Assembly: GCF_000479335.1 (NCBI RefSeq)
Contig: NC_022584.1
Coordinates: forward strand, 434,001 to 498,000
DNA from: Streptococcus ilei
Lineage (GTDB): Bacteria > Bacillota > Bacilli > Lactobacillales > Streptococcaceae
Length of the DNA: 64,000 nucleotides
Direction of reading: 5' to 3'
This document shows positions 1 through 8,810 of this stretch, piece by piece. Under the pieces are notes generated by a model that was given only the letters and a program-made list of their open reading frames with translations, had not been told where the DNA came from and ran no database searches. The position numbers and the translations under genes are program-made. Position 1 is the first letter of the stretch. Every line of letters starts with the position of its first letter.

Positions 1-110
1 TGACGTGAAGAAAGCTTTCCGAGTGGGATGCCAGCAACTTCCGAAATTTTTTGTGCAATTTCTTGATTGGAGTTGAGTGCAAAGAGCTTCATATTGTTTT
101 TTTCTGACAT
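1..110 (-). CDS. prs: Ribose-phosphate pyrophosphokinase, N-terminal fragment
   Basis: Only the first 36 codons lie in the window; the gene runs off the left edge. The reading begins MSEKNNMKLFALNSN and continues through EVAGIPLGKLSSR, which matches the start of streptococcal PRPP synthetase (ribose 5-phosphate + ATP to PRPP + AMP). The start at 110 has an AGGAT Shine-Dalgarno-like stretch upstream. PRPP is the precursor for purine, pyrimidine and NAD synthesis, and several salvage enzymes in this window (Xpt) consume it. The identification rests on a short N-terminal match only. Confidence 0.85.
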   Translation of the reverse strand, partial: MSEKNNMKLFALNSNQEIAQKISEVAGIPLGKLSSR

Positions 111-172
111 GTGTTTGATCCTCATTTAGATATTTTTGTCTAGTCTTATTTTAGCAAAAAAATTCAGTAATT

Positions 173-739
173 TCAGCTTTTTAGCAAACTTTGAGCTAAT
201 CTTGCCACTTTGCTTTTTGCTGGCTTGTATTCAATTTGTTTTTCCTTGAGAAATTCGTGAAAATGAGTTTCATCTGAGGCAGCATCTACCTCCATTTCCA
301 ACTCATAGTCCTCAATAGAATTATAACGACTACGGTCAAAGGCTAATAAACCTTTAGGGATTCTTTTCTCACGTCTCTCTGTTTCTAGACTTCCCCAGAC
401 ATCTAAGGCAACTAGTGGAATTTCTAAAGCAGTGAGAAAGCTTGCAATCTCACCTTTAGGGATTTTTTTATTGGATAAAAAGGATTCTACCTGATCAAAA
501 GTAAGGGCTTGATTGTATTCAAAATGTCCCGCTTCTTGCGGTACTTTAAGGGTTAGCTCAGCCCGATCAGCTAAGGTACGAATTCGCAAGGCCATCTGAT
601 GATTCCGGATGGCTTGGTCGGGCGTATCGATATAGTGATTGGTTTGTCGAATAGGAGGTTGTTCCTTGAAAAAATCCTTAAGAGAGTCGTATTCTTCCTT
701 GGTTAGTAAGGTTTTAAATTCAATTTCTAAATGATTCAT
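173..739 (-). CDS. CYTH domain protein (YjbK family)
   Basis: This 188-residue protein opens with the ExExK signature of CYTH (triphosphate tunnel) enzymes: E5, E7 and K9 in HLEIEFK. Alternating charged beta-strand segments follow, with K/R/E residues pointing into the predicted tunnel. Family members bind triphosphates such as thiamine triphosphate or inorganic triphosphate; the substrate here is unknown. A longer reading from 766 exists, but the start at 739 has AAAGGA at good spacing and gives the canonical N-terminus. It is divergent from relQ, and this adjacency is common in Firmicutes, so a link to nucleotide signalling is plausible but unproven. Confidence 0.85.
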   Translation of the reverse strand: MNHLEIEFKTLLTKEEYDSLKDFFKEQPPIRQTNHYIDTPDQAIRNHQMALRIRTLADRAELTLKVPQEAGHFEYNQALTFDQVESFLSNKKIPKGEIASFLTALEIPLVALDVWGSLETERREKRIPKGLLAFDRSRYNSIEDYELEMEVDAASDETHFHEFLKEKQIEYKPAKSKVARLAQSLLKS

Positions 740-777
740 AGCCACGTCCTTTTCTTTCGTTTGCAAGCTCTTTATGA

Positions 778-783
778 TATAAT
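778..783 (+). promoter_or_regulatory. Extended -10 promoter for relQ
   Basis: TATAAT is preceded by TGA, giving an extended -10. The predicted transcript start is near 790, 45 bases before the relQ ATG. No clear -35 is seen, as is usual for extended -10 promoters. Confidence 0.6.
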
Positions 784-834
784 AATAGATGTGTTTATTT
801 TATACAAAAAACTTTGAGATGACAAGGTGATTCA

Positions 835-1506
835 ATGGCGATTGATTGGGAAAATTTTTTAGATCCCTATATCCAAGCAGTTGGTGAGTTGAAGATTAAG
901 CTTCGTGGGATAAGAAAGCAGTATCGCAAACAACAAAAGCATTCCCCAATCGAGTTTGTGACCGGTCGTGTGAAGCCGATTGAGAGTATTCTCGAAAAAA
1001 TGGAACGCAGAAGTATTTCTGAAGAGAACCTGGCTCAAGATATGCAAGATATTGCTGGTCTGCGGGTTATGGTTCAATTTGTTGATGACGTAGAAGAAGT
1101 CCTAGAAGTTCTTCGTAAGCGTCAAGATATGCGAGTGGTGCAGGAAAGAGATTATATTCGTCACAAAAAGTCGAGTGGCTATCGAAGCTATCACGTTGTA
1201 GTAGAGTATCCAGTAGATACCATTAATGGCTATGAAACCATTTTGGCAGAGATACAGATTCGTACTCTGTCTATGAATTTTTGGGCCACCATTGAACACT
1301 CATTAAATTACAAATATAAAGGAGATTTTCCGGACGAGATTAAAAAGCGTCTTGAAGTCACTGCGAATTTGGCTTATCAACTCGACGAGGAAATGGGCGC
1401 CATTCGTGATGCCATTCAGGAGGCGCAAGCCCTTTTTGATCCTATGCATCGTAAATTAAACGATGGTGTCGGAAATAGTGATGATACAGATGAGGACTAC
1501 AGGTAA
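835..1506 (+). CDS. relQ: Small alarmone synthetase RelQ (GTP pyrophosphokinase)
   Basis: This 223-residue protein is a stand-alone RelA/SpoT-type synthetase domain with no hydrolase (HD), TGS or ACT domains, the size expected of RelQ/YjbM. It transfers pyrophosphate from ATP to GDP/GTP to make (p)ppGpp. The synthetase core is visible as DIAGLRVM (~72-79), [16 protein letters not shown] (~105-120) and AEIQIRT (~138-144). An AAGG Shine-Dalgarno element precedes the ATG. The 3' end overlaps nadK, and the relQ-nadK-rluD-pta order is conserved in streptococci, so it is probably co-transcribed with NAD kinase. Confidence 0.93.
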   Translation: MAIDWENFLDPYIQAVGELKIKLRGIRKQYRKQQKHSPIEFVTGRVKPIESILEKMERRSISEENLAQDMQDIAGLRVMVQFVDDVEEVLEVLRKRQDMRVVQERDYIRHKKSSGYRSYHVVVEYPVDTINGYETILAEIQIRTLSMNFWATIEHSLNYKYKGDFPDEIKKRLEVTANLAYQLDEEMGAIRDAIQEAQALFDPMHRKLNDGVGNSDDTDEDYR

Positions 1507-2308
1507 GAAGGTTTCGATTATTCGAAATCGAAAACGCCAGAGCGAAGAGGTCTTTCAACAACTTCGTTATAAATTAAAAAAGAATAATTTTATCTTGACT
1601 GAAAAACATCCGGATATCGTGGTCTCCATTGGTGGAGATGGCATGTTGCTCTCGGCTTTTCATAAGTACGAGAGTCAATTAGATCGGGTTCGTTTCGTTG
1701 GGGTGCATACAGGGCATCTTGGGTTCTATACGGACTATCTAGATGATGAGATTGACAAATTAGTAGAAAATCTTAAGTATGATACAGGTGCCAAGGTATC
1801 TTACCCAATCCTGAATGTCAAAGTGACCTTTGAAAATGGCGATACTAAGATTATGCGAGCCCTTAATGAAGCGACTATCAAACGCAGTGACCGAACCATG
1901 GTGGCTGACCTAACCATCAATGGCGTTCATTTTGAGCGGTTCAGAGGGGACGGCATTACCGTTTCGACCCCTACAGGCAGTACGGCTTATAACAAATCTT
2001 TGGGAGGGGCTGTTCTTCACCCGACCATCGAAGCACTTCAAATTGCAGAAATTGCTAGCCTCAATAACCGTGTGTATCGAACTTTGGGTTCATCGATCAT
2101 TGTTCCTAAAAAAGATAAGATTGAAATTACGCCAAGCCGGCCTGGTTTTCACATTCTCTCTGTTGATAATTCAACTTATTCGTATCGAAATATCGTCCAT
2201 ATCGAATACCAGATTGATAACCACAAGATCAATTTCGTAGCGAGCCCAAGTCATACCAGTTTCTGGAATCGGGTCAAGGATGCTTTTATTGGAGATATTG
2301 ACGAATGA
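1490..2308 (+). CDS. nadK: NAD kinase
   Basis: A 272-residue ATP-NAD kinase that phosphorylates NAD to NADP. The catalytic GGDG motif occurs in [16 protein letters not shown] near residue 50, and the NE/D-type segment follows in [24 protein letters not shown] is the family's nucleotide-binding signature. The start is uncertain: ATGs at 1463, 1481 and 1490 are all in frame inside the end of relQ. 1490 gives [14 protein letters not shown], which matches the usual family N-terminus, although its Shine-Dalgarno is weak and translation is probably coupled to relQ. Its stop overlaps the rluD start (ATGA). Confidence 0.92.
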   Translation: MRTTGKKVSIIRNRKRQSEEVFQQLRYKLKKNNFILTEKHPDIVVSIGGDGMLLSAFHKYESQLDRVRFVGVHTGHLGFYTDYLDDEIDKLVENLKYDTGAKVSYPILNVKVTFENGDTKIMRALNEATIKRSDRTMVADLTINGVHFERFRGDGITVSTPTGSTAYNKSLGGAVLHPTIEALQIAEIASLNNRVYRTLGSSIIVPKKDKIEITPSRPGFHILSVDNSTYSYRNIVHIEYQIDNHKINFVASPSHTSFWNRVKDAFIGDIDE

Positions 2309-3195
2309 GGTTCGAGTTTATTGCAGACGAACACGTCAAGGTCAAAACATTCCTGAAGAAGCACCAGGTTTCAAAGGGGTTATTGGCCAAGATCAAGTTT
2401 TCTGGAGGCCAGATTTTAGTAAATGGCATTGAACAAAATGCCATTTATCTTCTCGATATAGGAGATAAGGTAACGATTGATATTCCCTCTGAGGAAGGCT
2501 ATGAAGCCTTGGAGGCCATTGATCGTGATTTAGAAATCTTGTATGAAGACGATCATTTCTTAGTCCTCAACAAACCGGCAGGAGTGGCATCCATTCCTAG
2601 CTCTCTTCATTCCAATACCATTGCAAACTTTGTCAAGGGTTACTACGTTCGAAACCAGTATGAAAACCAGCTGGTTCATATTGTCACCCGTTTAGACAAA
2701 GATACCAGTGGGATTATGCTCTTTGCTAAACATGGCTATGCCCATGCCCGATTGGATAAACAACTTCAGGCTAAGACCATTCAAAAACGTTACTTTGCAT
2801 TGGTAAAGGGGACGGGTGAGTTGGCAAGCAAGGGTGACATCATTGCCCCCATTGCGCGTGATGAAGACTCGATCATTACCCGAAAAGTAGCAAAAGGTGG
2901 CAAGTATGCTCATACCAGCTACCAAGTTGTCCAGTCTTTCGGTGATATTCATCTGGTGGATATCCAATTGCATACAGGCCGGACCCATCAGATTCGCGTT
3001 CATTTTTCTCATATTGGTTTTCCGCTTTTGGGAGATGATCTTTATGGTGGTTCCTTAGAAGATGGGATCCTTCGACAAGCCTTACATTGCCATTCCTTGG
3101 CTTTCTATCATCCTTTTTTGGAAGAAGAACTCCGAATTGAAAGTTCTTTGCCAGATGATTTTAGCCAGGTCTTAAAACAGTTAACAAATATTTAA
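2305..3195 (+). CDS. RluA-family pseudouridine synthase
   Basis: A 296-residue enzyme that isomerises uridine in rRNA (RluD/RluC type). An S4-like N-terminal region (about 1-75) precedes the catalytic domain, which contains [17 protein letters not shown] with the catalytic aspartate (~D130) and [13 protein letters not shown] near residue 220. It starts with an ATGA overlap on the nadK stop, indicating translational coupling. The exact rRNA target cannot be read from the sequence. Confidence 0.9.
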   Translation: MRFEFIADEHVKVKTFLKKHQVSKGLLAKIKFSGGQILVNGIEQNAIYLLDIGDKVTIDIPSEEGYEALEAIDRDLEILYEDDHFLVLNKPAGVASIPSSLHSNTIANFVKGYYVRNQYENQLVHIVTRLDKDTSGIMLFAKHGYAHARLDKQLQAKTIQKRYFALVKGTGELASKGDIIAPIARDEDSIITRKVAKGGKYAHTSYQVVQSFGDIHLVDIQLHTGRTHQIRVHFSHIGFPLLGDDLYGGSLEDGILRQALHCHSLAFYHPFLEEELRIESSLPDDFSQVLKQLTNI

Positions 3196-3216
3196 TTTTT
3201 TTCAAAGGAGAAACTC

Positions 3217-4191
3217 ATGGAAGTTTTTGAAAACCTCAAAGCCAACCTGGTTGGTAAGAATGCACGTATTGTATTACCAGAAGGTGAAGAACCACGTATT
3301 CTTCAAGCAGCAAAACGAATTGTGAAAGAAACAGACGTAACCCCTGTCTTGCTTGGGAATCCGGATAAGATTGGAATTTACCTTGAAATTGAAGGAGTTT
3401 TGGATGGATACGAAGTCATCGATCCGCATTCTTACTCAGGTTTTGAAGAGATGGTAACTTCCTTAGTTGAACGTCGCAAGGGTAAAATGACAGAAGAAGA
3501 AGCACGCCAAATTTTGCAAGATGATGTCAACTACTTTGGTGTCATGTTGGTACATCTTGGAATTGTTGATGGAATGGTGTCAGGTGCAATTCACTCAACA
3601 GCTGCAACCGTTCGTCCAGCACTTCAAATTATCAAAACTCGTCCAAATGTTAGTCGTACTTCAGGTGCCTTCCTCATGGTCCGTGGATCTGAACGTTACT
3701 TGTTTGGGGACTGCGCTATTAATATCAATCCAGATGCTGAAGGCTTGGCTGAAATTGCCATCAATTCTGCTATCACAGCGAAGATGTTTGGGATTGATCC
3801 AAAAATCGCCATGTTGAGCTATTCAACAAAAGGGTCAGGTTTTGGTGAAAGTGTTGATAAAGTAGTTGAAGCGACCAAAATCGCTCATGAGCTTCGTCCA
3901 GATCTTGAAATTGATGGGGAATTGCAATTTGACGCAGCCTTTGTACCTGAAACAGCTGCATTGAAAGCACCAGGAAGTAAGGTAGCAGGTCAAGCCAATG
4001 TCTTTATCTTCCCTGGTATCGAAGCAGGTAACATTGGTTACAAGATGGCAGAACGTCTTGGAGGTTTTGCAGCGGTAGGTCCAGTCTTGCAAGGATTGAA
4101 CAAGCCAGTGAACGACCTTTCCCGCGGATGTAATGCAGATGACGTTTACAAGTTGACCTTGATCACAGCGGCTCAAGCTGTTGAACAATAA
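3217..4191 (+). CDS. pta: Phosphate acetyltransferase
   Basis: A 324-residue Pta that interconverts acetyl-CoA and acetyl-phosphate, the step before ATP-yielding acetate kinase. Typical blocks are seen: LPEGEEPRILQAA (N-terminus), VSGAIHSTAATVRPALQ (~125-140), SYSTKGSGFGESVDKV (~205-220) and PGLNDLSRGC-like PVNDLSRGCNADDVY at the C-terminus. An AAAGGAG Shine-Dalgarno precedes the start. It lies 21 bases after rluD and ends just before a structured repeat that supplies its terminator. Together with the pyruvate dehydrogenase operon further on, it outlines the acetate branch of mixed-acid fermentation. Confidence 0.95.
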   Translation: MEVFENLKANLVGKNARIVLPEGEEPRILQAAKRIVKETDVTPVLLGNPDKIGIYLEIEGVLDGYEVIDPHSYSGFEEMVTSLVERRKGKMTEEEARQILQDDVNYFGVMLVHLGIVDGMVSGAIHSTAATVRPALQIIKTRPNVSRTSGAFLMVRGSERYLFGDCAININPDAEGLAEIAINSAITAKMFGIDPKIAMLSYSTKGSGFGESVDKVVEATKIAHELRPDLEIDGELQFDAAFVPETAALKAPGSKVAGQANVFIFPGIEAGNIGYKMAERLGGFAAVGPVLQGLNKPVNDLSRGCNADDVYKLTLITAAQAVEQ

Positions 4192-4204
4192 GAATAATTT
4201 AAAG

Positions 4205-4384
4205 GAGAGTGGGACAGAAATCGGTAATTGGTTAGAATTCAATTTCGTCGTCCCACCTTCGCACAGTTGAGTAGGGCTGTAAAAGCTGATGAAGTCAGCG
4301 TAGTAGAGGCCACTCAACCACTGCGTCTTGCTCGACAATCCAAAGAAAATTGAGAGGCTGGGACTTTTGTCCCAGCCTCTTTTT
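4205..4384 (+). repeat. Structured MITE-like repeat, copy A (with terminator)
   Basis: First of seven ~180-bp copies. Three hairpins follow one another. Hairpin 1 is GTGGGAC...GTCCCAC with an inner AATTC/GAATT-type stem. Hairpin 2 is CGCA-GTTGAGT-GGGCT closing on AGCCC-ACTCAAC-TGCG, with an inner GCTGAT/ATCAGC stem. Hairpin 3 is GAGGCTGGGAC-TTTT-GTCCCAGCCTC followed by T5 (4354-4384), an intrinsic terminator. The two ends form imperfect inverted repeats (GAGAGTGGGAC and GTCCCAGCCTC, 9 of 11). In this copy the third stem is perfect, but hairpins 1 and 2 carry substitutions. It is co-oriented with and 14 bases after pta. I do not recognise it as the BOX, RUP or SPRITE repeats of S. pneumoniae. 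Confidence 0.92.
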
Positions 4385-4424
4385 ATTGATAAAGTCAGAA
4401 TTGTAAAAGTAAAAGTCCATTCTG

Positions 4425-4433
4425 TGGTATACT
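4425..4433 (+). promoter_or_regulatory. Extended -10 promoter of mutY, giving a leaderless start
   Basis: TATACT at 4428-4433 preceded by TGG forms an extended -10. Counting seven bases down puts +1 at 4440, which is the A of the mutY ATG. No -35 at normal spacing is seen. Confidence 0.55.
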
Positions 4434-4439
4434 AGGAAT

Positions 4440-5594
4440 ATGATGGATTTAAAAGATTACGGGATTACCATGTGGGAGGAGAAAAAAATTGCTTCTTTCC
4501 GAAGAAAAATATTAGCATGGTATGATGCCAATAAACGGGATCTTCCCTGGAGAAGGACGCAGGATCCTTATAAAATTTGGATCTCAGAGATTATGCTCCA
4601 GCAGACACGCGTCGATACGGTTATTCCTTATTATGAGCGTTTTCTTGACTGGTTTCCGACGATTGAGGATTTGGCTAAGGCGCCAGAAGAGAAACTCTTG
4701 AAAGCTTGGGAAGGTTTGGGTTATTACTCACGGGTTCGCAATATGCAGAAAGCTGCTCAGCAGATGATGGAAGACTACGGAGGTTTATTTCCATCAACCT
4801 ATGAGGCTATCTCAAAACTTAAGGGAATTGGACCTTATACAGCCGGTGCTATAGCTAGTATTGCTTTTGGCTTGCCAGAACCAGCAGTGGATGGCAATGT
4901 CATGCGGGTCCTAGCCCGCTTGTTTGAGGTGGACTATGATATCGGAATCCCGACCAATCGTAAAATTTTTCAAGCCATGATGGAAATCTTAATCGATCCG
5001 GACCGTCCTGGCGACTTTAATCAAGCCTTAATGGATTTAGGCTCTGATATCGAATCACCAGTCAATCCAAGGCCGGAGGAGAGTCCTGTTAAGGAATTTA
5101 GTGCAGCTTATCAGAATGGAACCATGGATCGTTATCCCATCAAGGCTCCTAAAAAGAAACCAGTGCCAGTTTATTTAACAGCCTTTATTATAAAGGATAG
5201 TCATGGGCGCTACTTGCTGGAGAAAAATGAACGAGAAGGACTCTTGTCAGGCTTCTGGCATTTTCCCTTGATTGAAGTGGATAGCCTAACTGAGAATCTG
5301 GGCCAATTGTCTCTACTGGATGGAAAAAAAGAAGTGGAGGACAATCCTGAAATACTTTCTTTTGAACAGGATTATGACTTGGTTATTGATTGGCAAGAGA
5401 GATCTTATCCCATCGTCCAGCATGTTTTTTCACATCGCAAGTGGCAGGTTCAACTTCGTTACGGCTTGGTAAAAGAAGGAGAGCAGACAACAAGTGAATC
5501 GGCTCTTTGGTTAAGACCAGAAGAATTTTCGGCCTATCCTTTTGCCAAACCCCAGCAAAAGATTTGGACGACTTTTTCGGAAAACGAAGAATGA
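4440..5594 (+). CDS. mutY: A/G-specific adenine glycosylase MutY, cluster-free type
   Basis: A 384-residue base-excision repair enzyme that removes adenine opposite 8-oxoguanine. The N-terminal HhH-GPD domain shows SEIMLQQTRVDTV (catalytic Glu), LKGIGPYTAGAIASIAF (helix-hairpin-helix) and AVDGNVMRVLAR (catalytic Asp). The C-terminal NUDIX-like domain that recognises 8-oxoG follows from about residue 235. The protein contains no cysteine at all, so the four-cysteine [4Fe-4S] loop of classical MutY is absent; after LMDLGS the sequence reads DIESPVNPRPEESPVK. The predicted transcript start falls on the first ATG and there is no properly spaced Shine-Dalgarno. An internal ATG at 4470 is the alternative start. 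Confidence 0.93.
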   Translation: MMDLKDYGITMWEEKKIASFRRKILAWYDANKRDLPWRRTQDPYKIWISEIMLQQTRVDTVIPYYERFLDWFPTIEDLAKAPEEKLLKAWEGLGYYSRVRNMQKAAQQMMEDYGGLFPSTYEAISKLKGIGPYTAGAIASIAFGLPEPAVDGNVMRVLARLFEVDYDIGIPTNRKIFQAMMEILIDPDRPGDFNQALMDLGSDIESPVNPRPEESPVKEFSAAYQNGTMDRYPIKAPKKKPVPVYLTAFIIKDSHGRYLLEKNEREGLLSGFWHFPLIEVDSLTENLGQLSLLDGKKEVEDNPEILSFEQDYDLVIDWQERSYPIVQHVFSHRKWQVQLRYGLVKEGEQTTSESALWLRPEEFSAYPFAKPQQKIWTTFSENEE

Positions 5595-5775
5595 GAGTGG
5601 GACAGAAATCGGTAATTCGTTAGAATTCGATTTAGTCGTCCCGCCTCCGCACAGTTGAGTAGGGCTGTAAAAGCTGATGGAATCAGCGTAGTATAGCCCA
5701 CTCAACTACTGCGTCTTGCTCGACAATCCAAAGATAATTAAGAGGCTAGGACTTTTGTCCCAGCCTCAATTTTTT
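5593..5775 (+). repeat. Structured MITE-like repeat, copy B (with terminator)
   Basis: Same three-hairpin element as at 4205. It begins inside the mutY stop codon: the GA of TGA are the first two bases of the repeat. The terminal hairpin (5742-5767) has an A-C mismatch in the stem and is followed by a T-rich run. It lies between convergent mutY and the thioredoxin-like gene and is co-oriented with mutY. Confidence 0.9.
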
Positions 5776-5776
5776 C

Positions 5777-6124
5777 TTATAGATGAGCGAATGCTTTAAT
5801 TTCTTCTTCTGACATAGAAGAGTCACAACGAACGGTGACTTCACCTGCTTCGACGTGTAAAAATCCTGGTACAGTTGGAATGCCATAGGTTGAACGGAAG
5901 GCTTGTAAAGCCTCTAATTGGCTTGGTTCTTCACTATTGATGAAGTAGATATGAGCTTTCGTTTCAGCTACTACAGTTGCTAATTTAGCAGCGAACTTAC
6001 GGCAATATGGGCAAGTCTTGCGTCCAATAAAGAAGGTTGCTGTTTCTTTTTTGTCGATGGCTTCTTGCGCACGCGCTACAGTGGTTACTTCGAGATCTTT
6101 AATATCTACTAAAAATTGTTCCAT
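5777..6124 (-). CDS. Thioredoxin-like protein (Bta/PedC type)
   Basis: A 115-residue thioredoxin-fold protein with a CPYC redox motif in GRKTCPYCRKFAAKL (~34-48) and a cis-proline segment YGIPTVPGFLHV (~80-91). No signal peptide or membrane helix is visible, so it is likely cytoplasmic or loosely associated. Homologues in streptococci are often named bacteriocin transport accessory protein, but there is no bacteriocin locus here, so a general thiol-disulfide role is at least as likely. It is monocistronic between a repeat element and pgm. Confidence 0.85.
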   Translation of the reverse strand: MEQFLVDIKDLEVTTVARAQEAIDKKETATFFIGRKTCPYCRKFAAKLATVVAETKAHIYFINSEEPSQLEALQAFRSTYGIPTVPGFLHVEAGEVTVRCDSSMSEEEIKAFAHL

Positions 6125-6231
6125 GAGATTACCTCGCTTTCTTATAAATCTAGTATGCCATAAAGAAAGAAAAAATGCTTAATTTTGATATGAAAAAAGA
6201 TGAGATAGATTTATCTCATCTTTTCTCTTGC

Positions 6232-7950
6232 TTATTTTACAAATGCATTGATTTCAGCTTCGATGTTAGCAATCTTAGCTTGTGACTCTTCGTTGCTTTC
6301 ACCAACAACTGCAATGTAGAACTTAATTTTTGGTTCAGTACCTGAAGGACGAACAGCAATCCATGAACCGTCAGCAAGTGTGTATTTCAATACATCACTT
6401 GGAGGAGTCGTCAAGGCTGTTACAGTACCATCAGCGGCAGTAGATGTTTGTGCTTTGAAGTCTTCAGTGATTGAAACGGCTGTTTCGTTAAACTCTTTTG
6501 GACCGTTTTCACGGAATTTAGCCATGATCGCTTTGATTTGCTCAGCACCATCGACACCTGAAAGGGTCACAGAAATAGTCTTCTCAGCATAGTAGCCATA
6601 CTCTTTGTAGATTTCTTCGATACCGTCTGCAAGAGTCAAACCACGAGAGCGGTAGTAGGCTGCAAGCTCAGCAACAACAAGGACAGCTTGGATGGCATCT
6701 TTATCACGTACGAATGGTTTGATCAAGTAACCGAAGCTTTCTTCAAATCCCATCATGTATGTGTGATTGTGTTTTTCTTCGAATTCTTGAATCTTTTCAG
6801 CGATAAATTTGAAACCAGTCAAGACGTTAAACATGGTTGCGCCGTAGCTTTCAGCAATCTTAGTTACCAAGTCAGTTGATACGATTGATTTGCAGAGTGC
6901 TGCATTTTCAGGAAGGGTCCCAGCGTTTTTGTGGGCTTCCAAGATGTACTTAGCCATGATGGCACCGATTTGGTTACCTGAAAGGTTAAGGTAGCTTCCG
7001 TCTTTTTGAAGGACTTCAACACCGACACGGTCAGCATCAGGGTCCGTTGCAACAAGAACATCAGCTCCTACTTGGCGACCAAGTTCTTCAGCTAGAGCAA
7101 AGGCTGCTTGGCTTTCTGGGTTTGGAGATTTAACAGTAGAGAAGTCTGGATCTGGAGTTGCTTGAGCTTCAACAACTTGAACAGAATCAAATCCTGCTTG
7201 AGCAAGAGCACGACGAGCTAACATTTCACCAGTACCGTGAAGTGGAGTGTAGACAATCTTCATGTCTTTACCAAATTCTTCAATCAAAGTAGGGTTGATA
7301 TTAACATCTTTTACTTCTTTAAGATATTCTGCATCAATCGCTTCACCAATAACTTCGATCAAACCAGAAGCTTTTTCTGCTTCAACATCAGCGACTTCCA
7401 CAGCAAATGGATTTTCGATCGCACGAATATAGGTTGTCAAAGCATCTGCATCATGTGGAGGCATTTGGCCACCATCTTCACCGTAAACCTTGTATCCATT
7501 GAATGGAGCTGGGTTGTGGCTAGCAGTAATCATGATACCAGCAAAACAGTTGAGGTGACGAACCGCGAATGAAAGTTCTGGAGTTGGACGGAGACTTTCA
7601 AAAACATAAGATTTAATACCGTGTTTTGCAAGAACTGCTGCTGATTCAAAGGCAAACTCTGGAGAGAAGTGACGGCTATCGTAAGCGATGGCTACCCCAC
7701 GTTCTTTTTCATTTCCACCCTTTGATTCGATCAAACGAGCCAAACCTTCAGTTGCTTGACGGACTACATAGATGTTAATACGGTTGGTACCGGCACCAAT
7801 CAATCCACGCATACCAGCAGTACCGAATTCAAGGTTCGTGTAGAAGGCATCTTCTTTGGTTTTTTCATCCATGTTTTCCAAATCGCGACGAAGGTAATCT
7901 GGTAGGTCAGCAAAATCAGCCCATTTTTGGAAGTTTTCTTGATAAGTCAT
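6232..7950 (-). CDS. pgm: Phosphoglucomutase / phosphomannomutase (alpha-PGM family)
   Basis: A 572-residue phosphohexomutase that interconverts glucose 6-phosphate and glucose 1-phosphate, feeding UDP-glucose, capsule and teichoic acid synthesis. The phosphoserine loop TASHNPAPFNGYK (~140-152), the metal-binding loop DPDADRVG (~302-309), the sugar-binding GFEESFGYL and the phosphate-binding RPSGTEPKIKFY (~535-546) are all present. The start has GGAG at good spacing. It is preceded by a ~300-base gap that holds repeat copy C. Confidence 0.95.
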   Translation of the reverse strand: MTYQENFQKWADFADLPDYLRRDLENMDEKTKEDAFYTNLEFGTAGMRGLIGAGTNRINIYVVRQATEGLARLIESKGGNEKERGVAIAYDSRHFSPEFAFESAAVLAKHGIKSYVFESLRPTPELSFAVRHLNCFAGIMITASHNPAPFNGYKVYGEDGGQMPPHDADALTTYIRAIENPFAVEVADVEAEKASGLIEVIGEAIDAEYLKEVKDVNINPTLIEEFGKDMKIVYTPLHGTGEMLARRALAQAGFDSVQVVEAQATPDPDFSTVKSPNPESQAAFALAEELGRQVGADVLVATDPDADRVGVEVLQKDGSYLNLSGNQIGAIMAKYILEAHKNAGTLPENAALCKSIVSTDLVTKIAESYGATMFNVLTGFKFIAEKIQEFEEKHNHTYMMGFEESFGYLIKPFVRDKDAIQAVLVVAELAAYYRSRGLTLADGIEEIYKEYGYYAEKTISVTLSGVDGAEQIKAIMAKFRENGPKEFNETAVSITEDFKAQTSTAADGTVTALTTPPSDVLKYTLADGSWIAVRPSGTEPKIKFYIAVVGESNEESQAKIANIEAEINAFVK

Positions 7951-8064
7951 GCAAGCGTCTCCTTTTTAATATATAATTAATCGCTCACATTATAGCAAAT
8001 TTTTTCAGAAAATTCTAGCGATAATTGTAAATCTTTTCAAAAATAAAGAGGGAATTTTGGATAG

Positions 8065-8243
8065 AAAAAAGGCTGGGACAAAAGTCCTAGCCTCTCAATT
8101 ATCTTTGGATTGTCGAGCAAGACGCAGTGCTTGAGTGGGCTCTACTACGCTGATTTCATCAGCTTTTACAGCCCTACTCAACTGTGCGGAGGTGGGACAA
8201 CGAAATCAAATTCTAACCAATGACCGATTTCTGTCCCACTCTC
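8065..8243 (-). repeat. Structured MITE-like repeat, copy C (with terminator)
   Basis: Minus-strand copy of the three-hairpin element. It begins six bases after the stop of the ECF transporter gene and is co-oriented with it. Its terminal hairpin (8069-8094) is followed on the minus strand by T6. It fills most of the 299-base gap between that gene and pgm; the rest (7951-8064) shows only AT-rich sequence and the pgm upstream region. Confidence 0.9.
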
Positions 8244-8249
8244 AACTTT

Positions 8250-8810
8250 TTATTTTAATTTTTCGAGGGCTGGGACAACGGCACTAGTGATCAGAACCGT
8301 TGCAATAACTTCGATGAGTGAGTTAGTAGACACAATCAAGGCGAGAAAATCGTTGATTCCACCTTTGAATTGACTACCAAAAAAGAGGTAAATCCCGCTT
8401 AAAACAAAAACGGTATTGGTCATAGATCCGACAATGCCGGCTGTTATTAACCCAGTACGATTGCGCATTAATTTATAGATATAGTAAGGTGTTATTCCGA
8501 TCAAGATACGTGGAACTATTGCAATGAGGAGGGAATAGAAGTTTCCGTTTGGTACAAAGGGACTAAAGAGGTGGCTTGCAGGTGTTAAAACAAGGGTATT
8601 CATCGTTAAACTAAAGAGTCCCATAAGCAATCCTAAAGTAGCCCCGATTCGTGGTCCGTAAATGATAGACGCGATCACAACAGGAATATGAACCAAGGTT
8701 GGCTGAATACCTGATGGTACAAAATGTAAGATGAAGGAAGTGGTAAAATGGATGGTAATCATTACCGCGAAAAATATAGCAACGCGTGAAATGGATGAGG
8801 ATTTTTTCAT
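8250..8810 (-). CDS. ECF transporter S component, probably pantothenate (PanT-like)
   Basis: A 186-residue, very hydrophobic protein with about six membrane helices, the size and pattern of substrate-binding S components of energy-coupling-factor transporters. The longer reading from 8882 lies inside coaC; the start at 8810 has GGAG at proper distance and an ATGA overlap with the coaC stop. Its position as third gene after coaB and coaC, which act on phosphopantothenate, suggests the vitamin carried is pantothenate. This substrate is inferred from context. The shared ECF ATPases and T component are not in this window. Confidence 0.83.
   Translation of the reverse strand: MKKSSSISRVAIFFAVMITIHFTTSFILHFVPSGIQPTLVHIPVVIASIIYGPRIGATLGLLMGLFSLTMNTLVLTPASHLFSPFVPNGNFYSLLIAIVPRILIGITPYYIYKLMRNRTGLITAGIVGSMTNTVFVLSGIYLFFGSQFKGGINDFLALIVSTNSLIEVIATVLITSAVVPALEKLK

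Noticed and set aside
3835..4338. Minus-strand frames running through repeat copies (also at 5511, 46584, 55502, 57051)
   Set aside because: The shared protein-like stretches come only from translating the repeat backwards; no Shine-Dalgarno, and they cut into real genes on the other strand.
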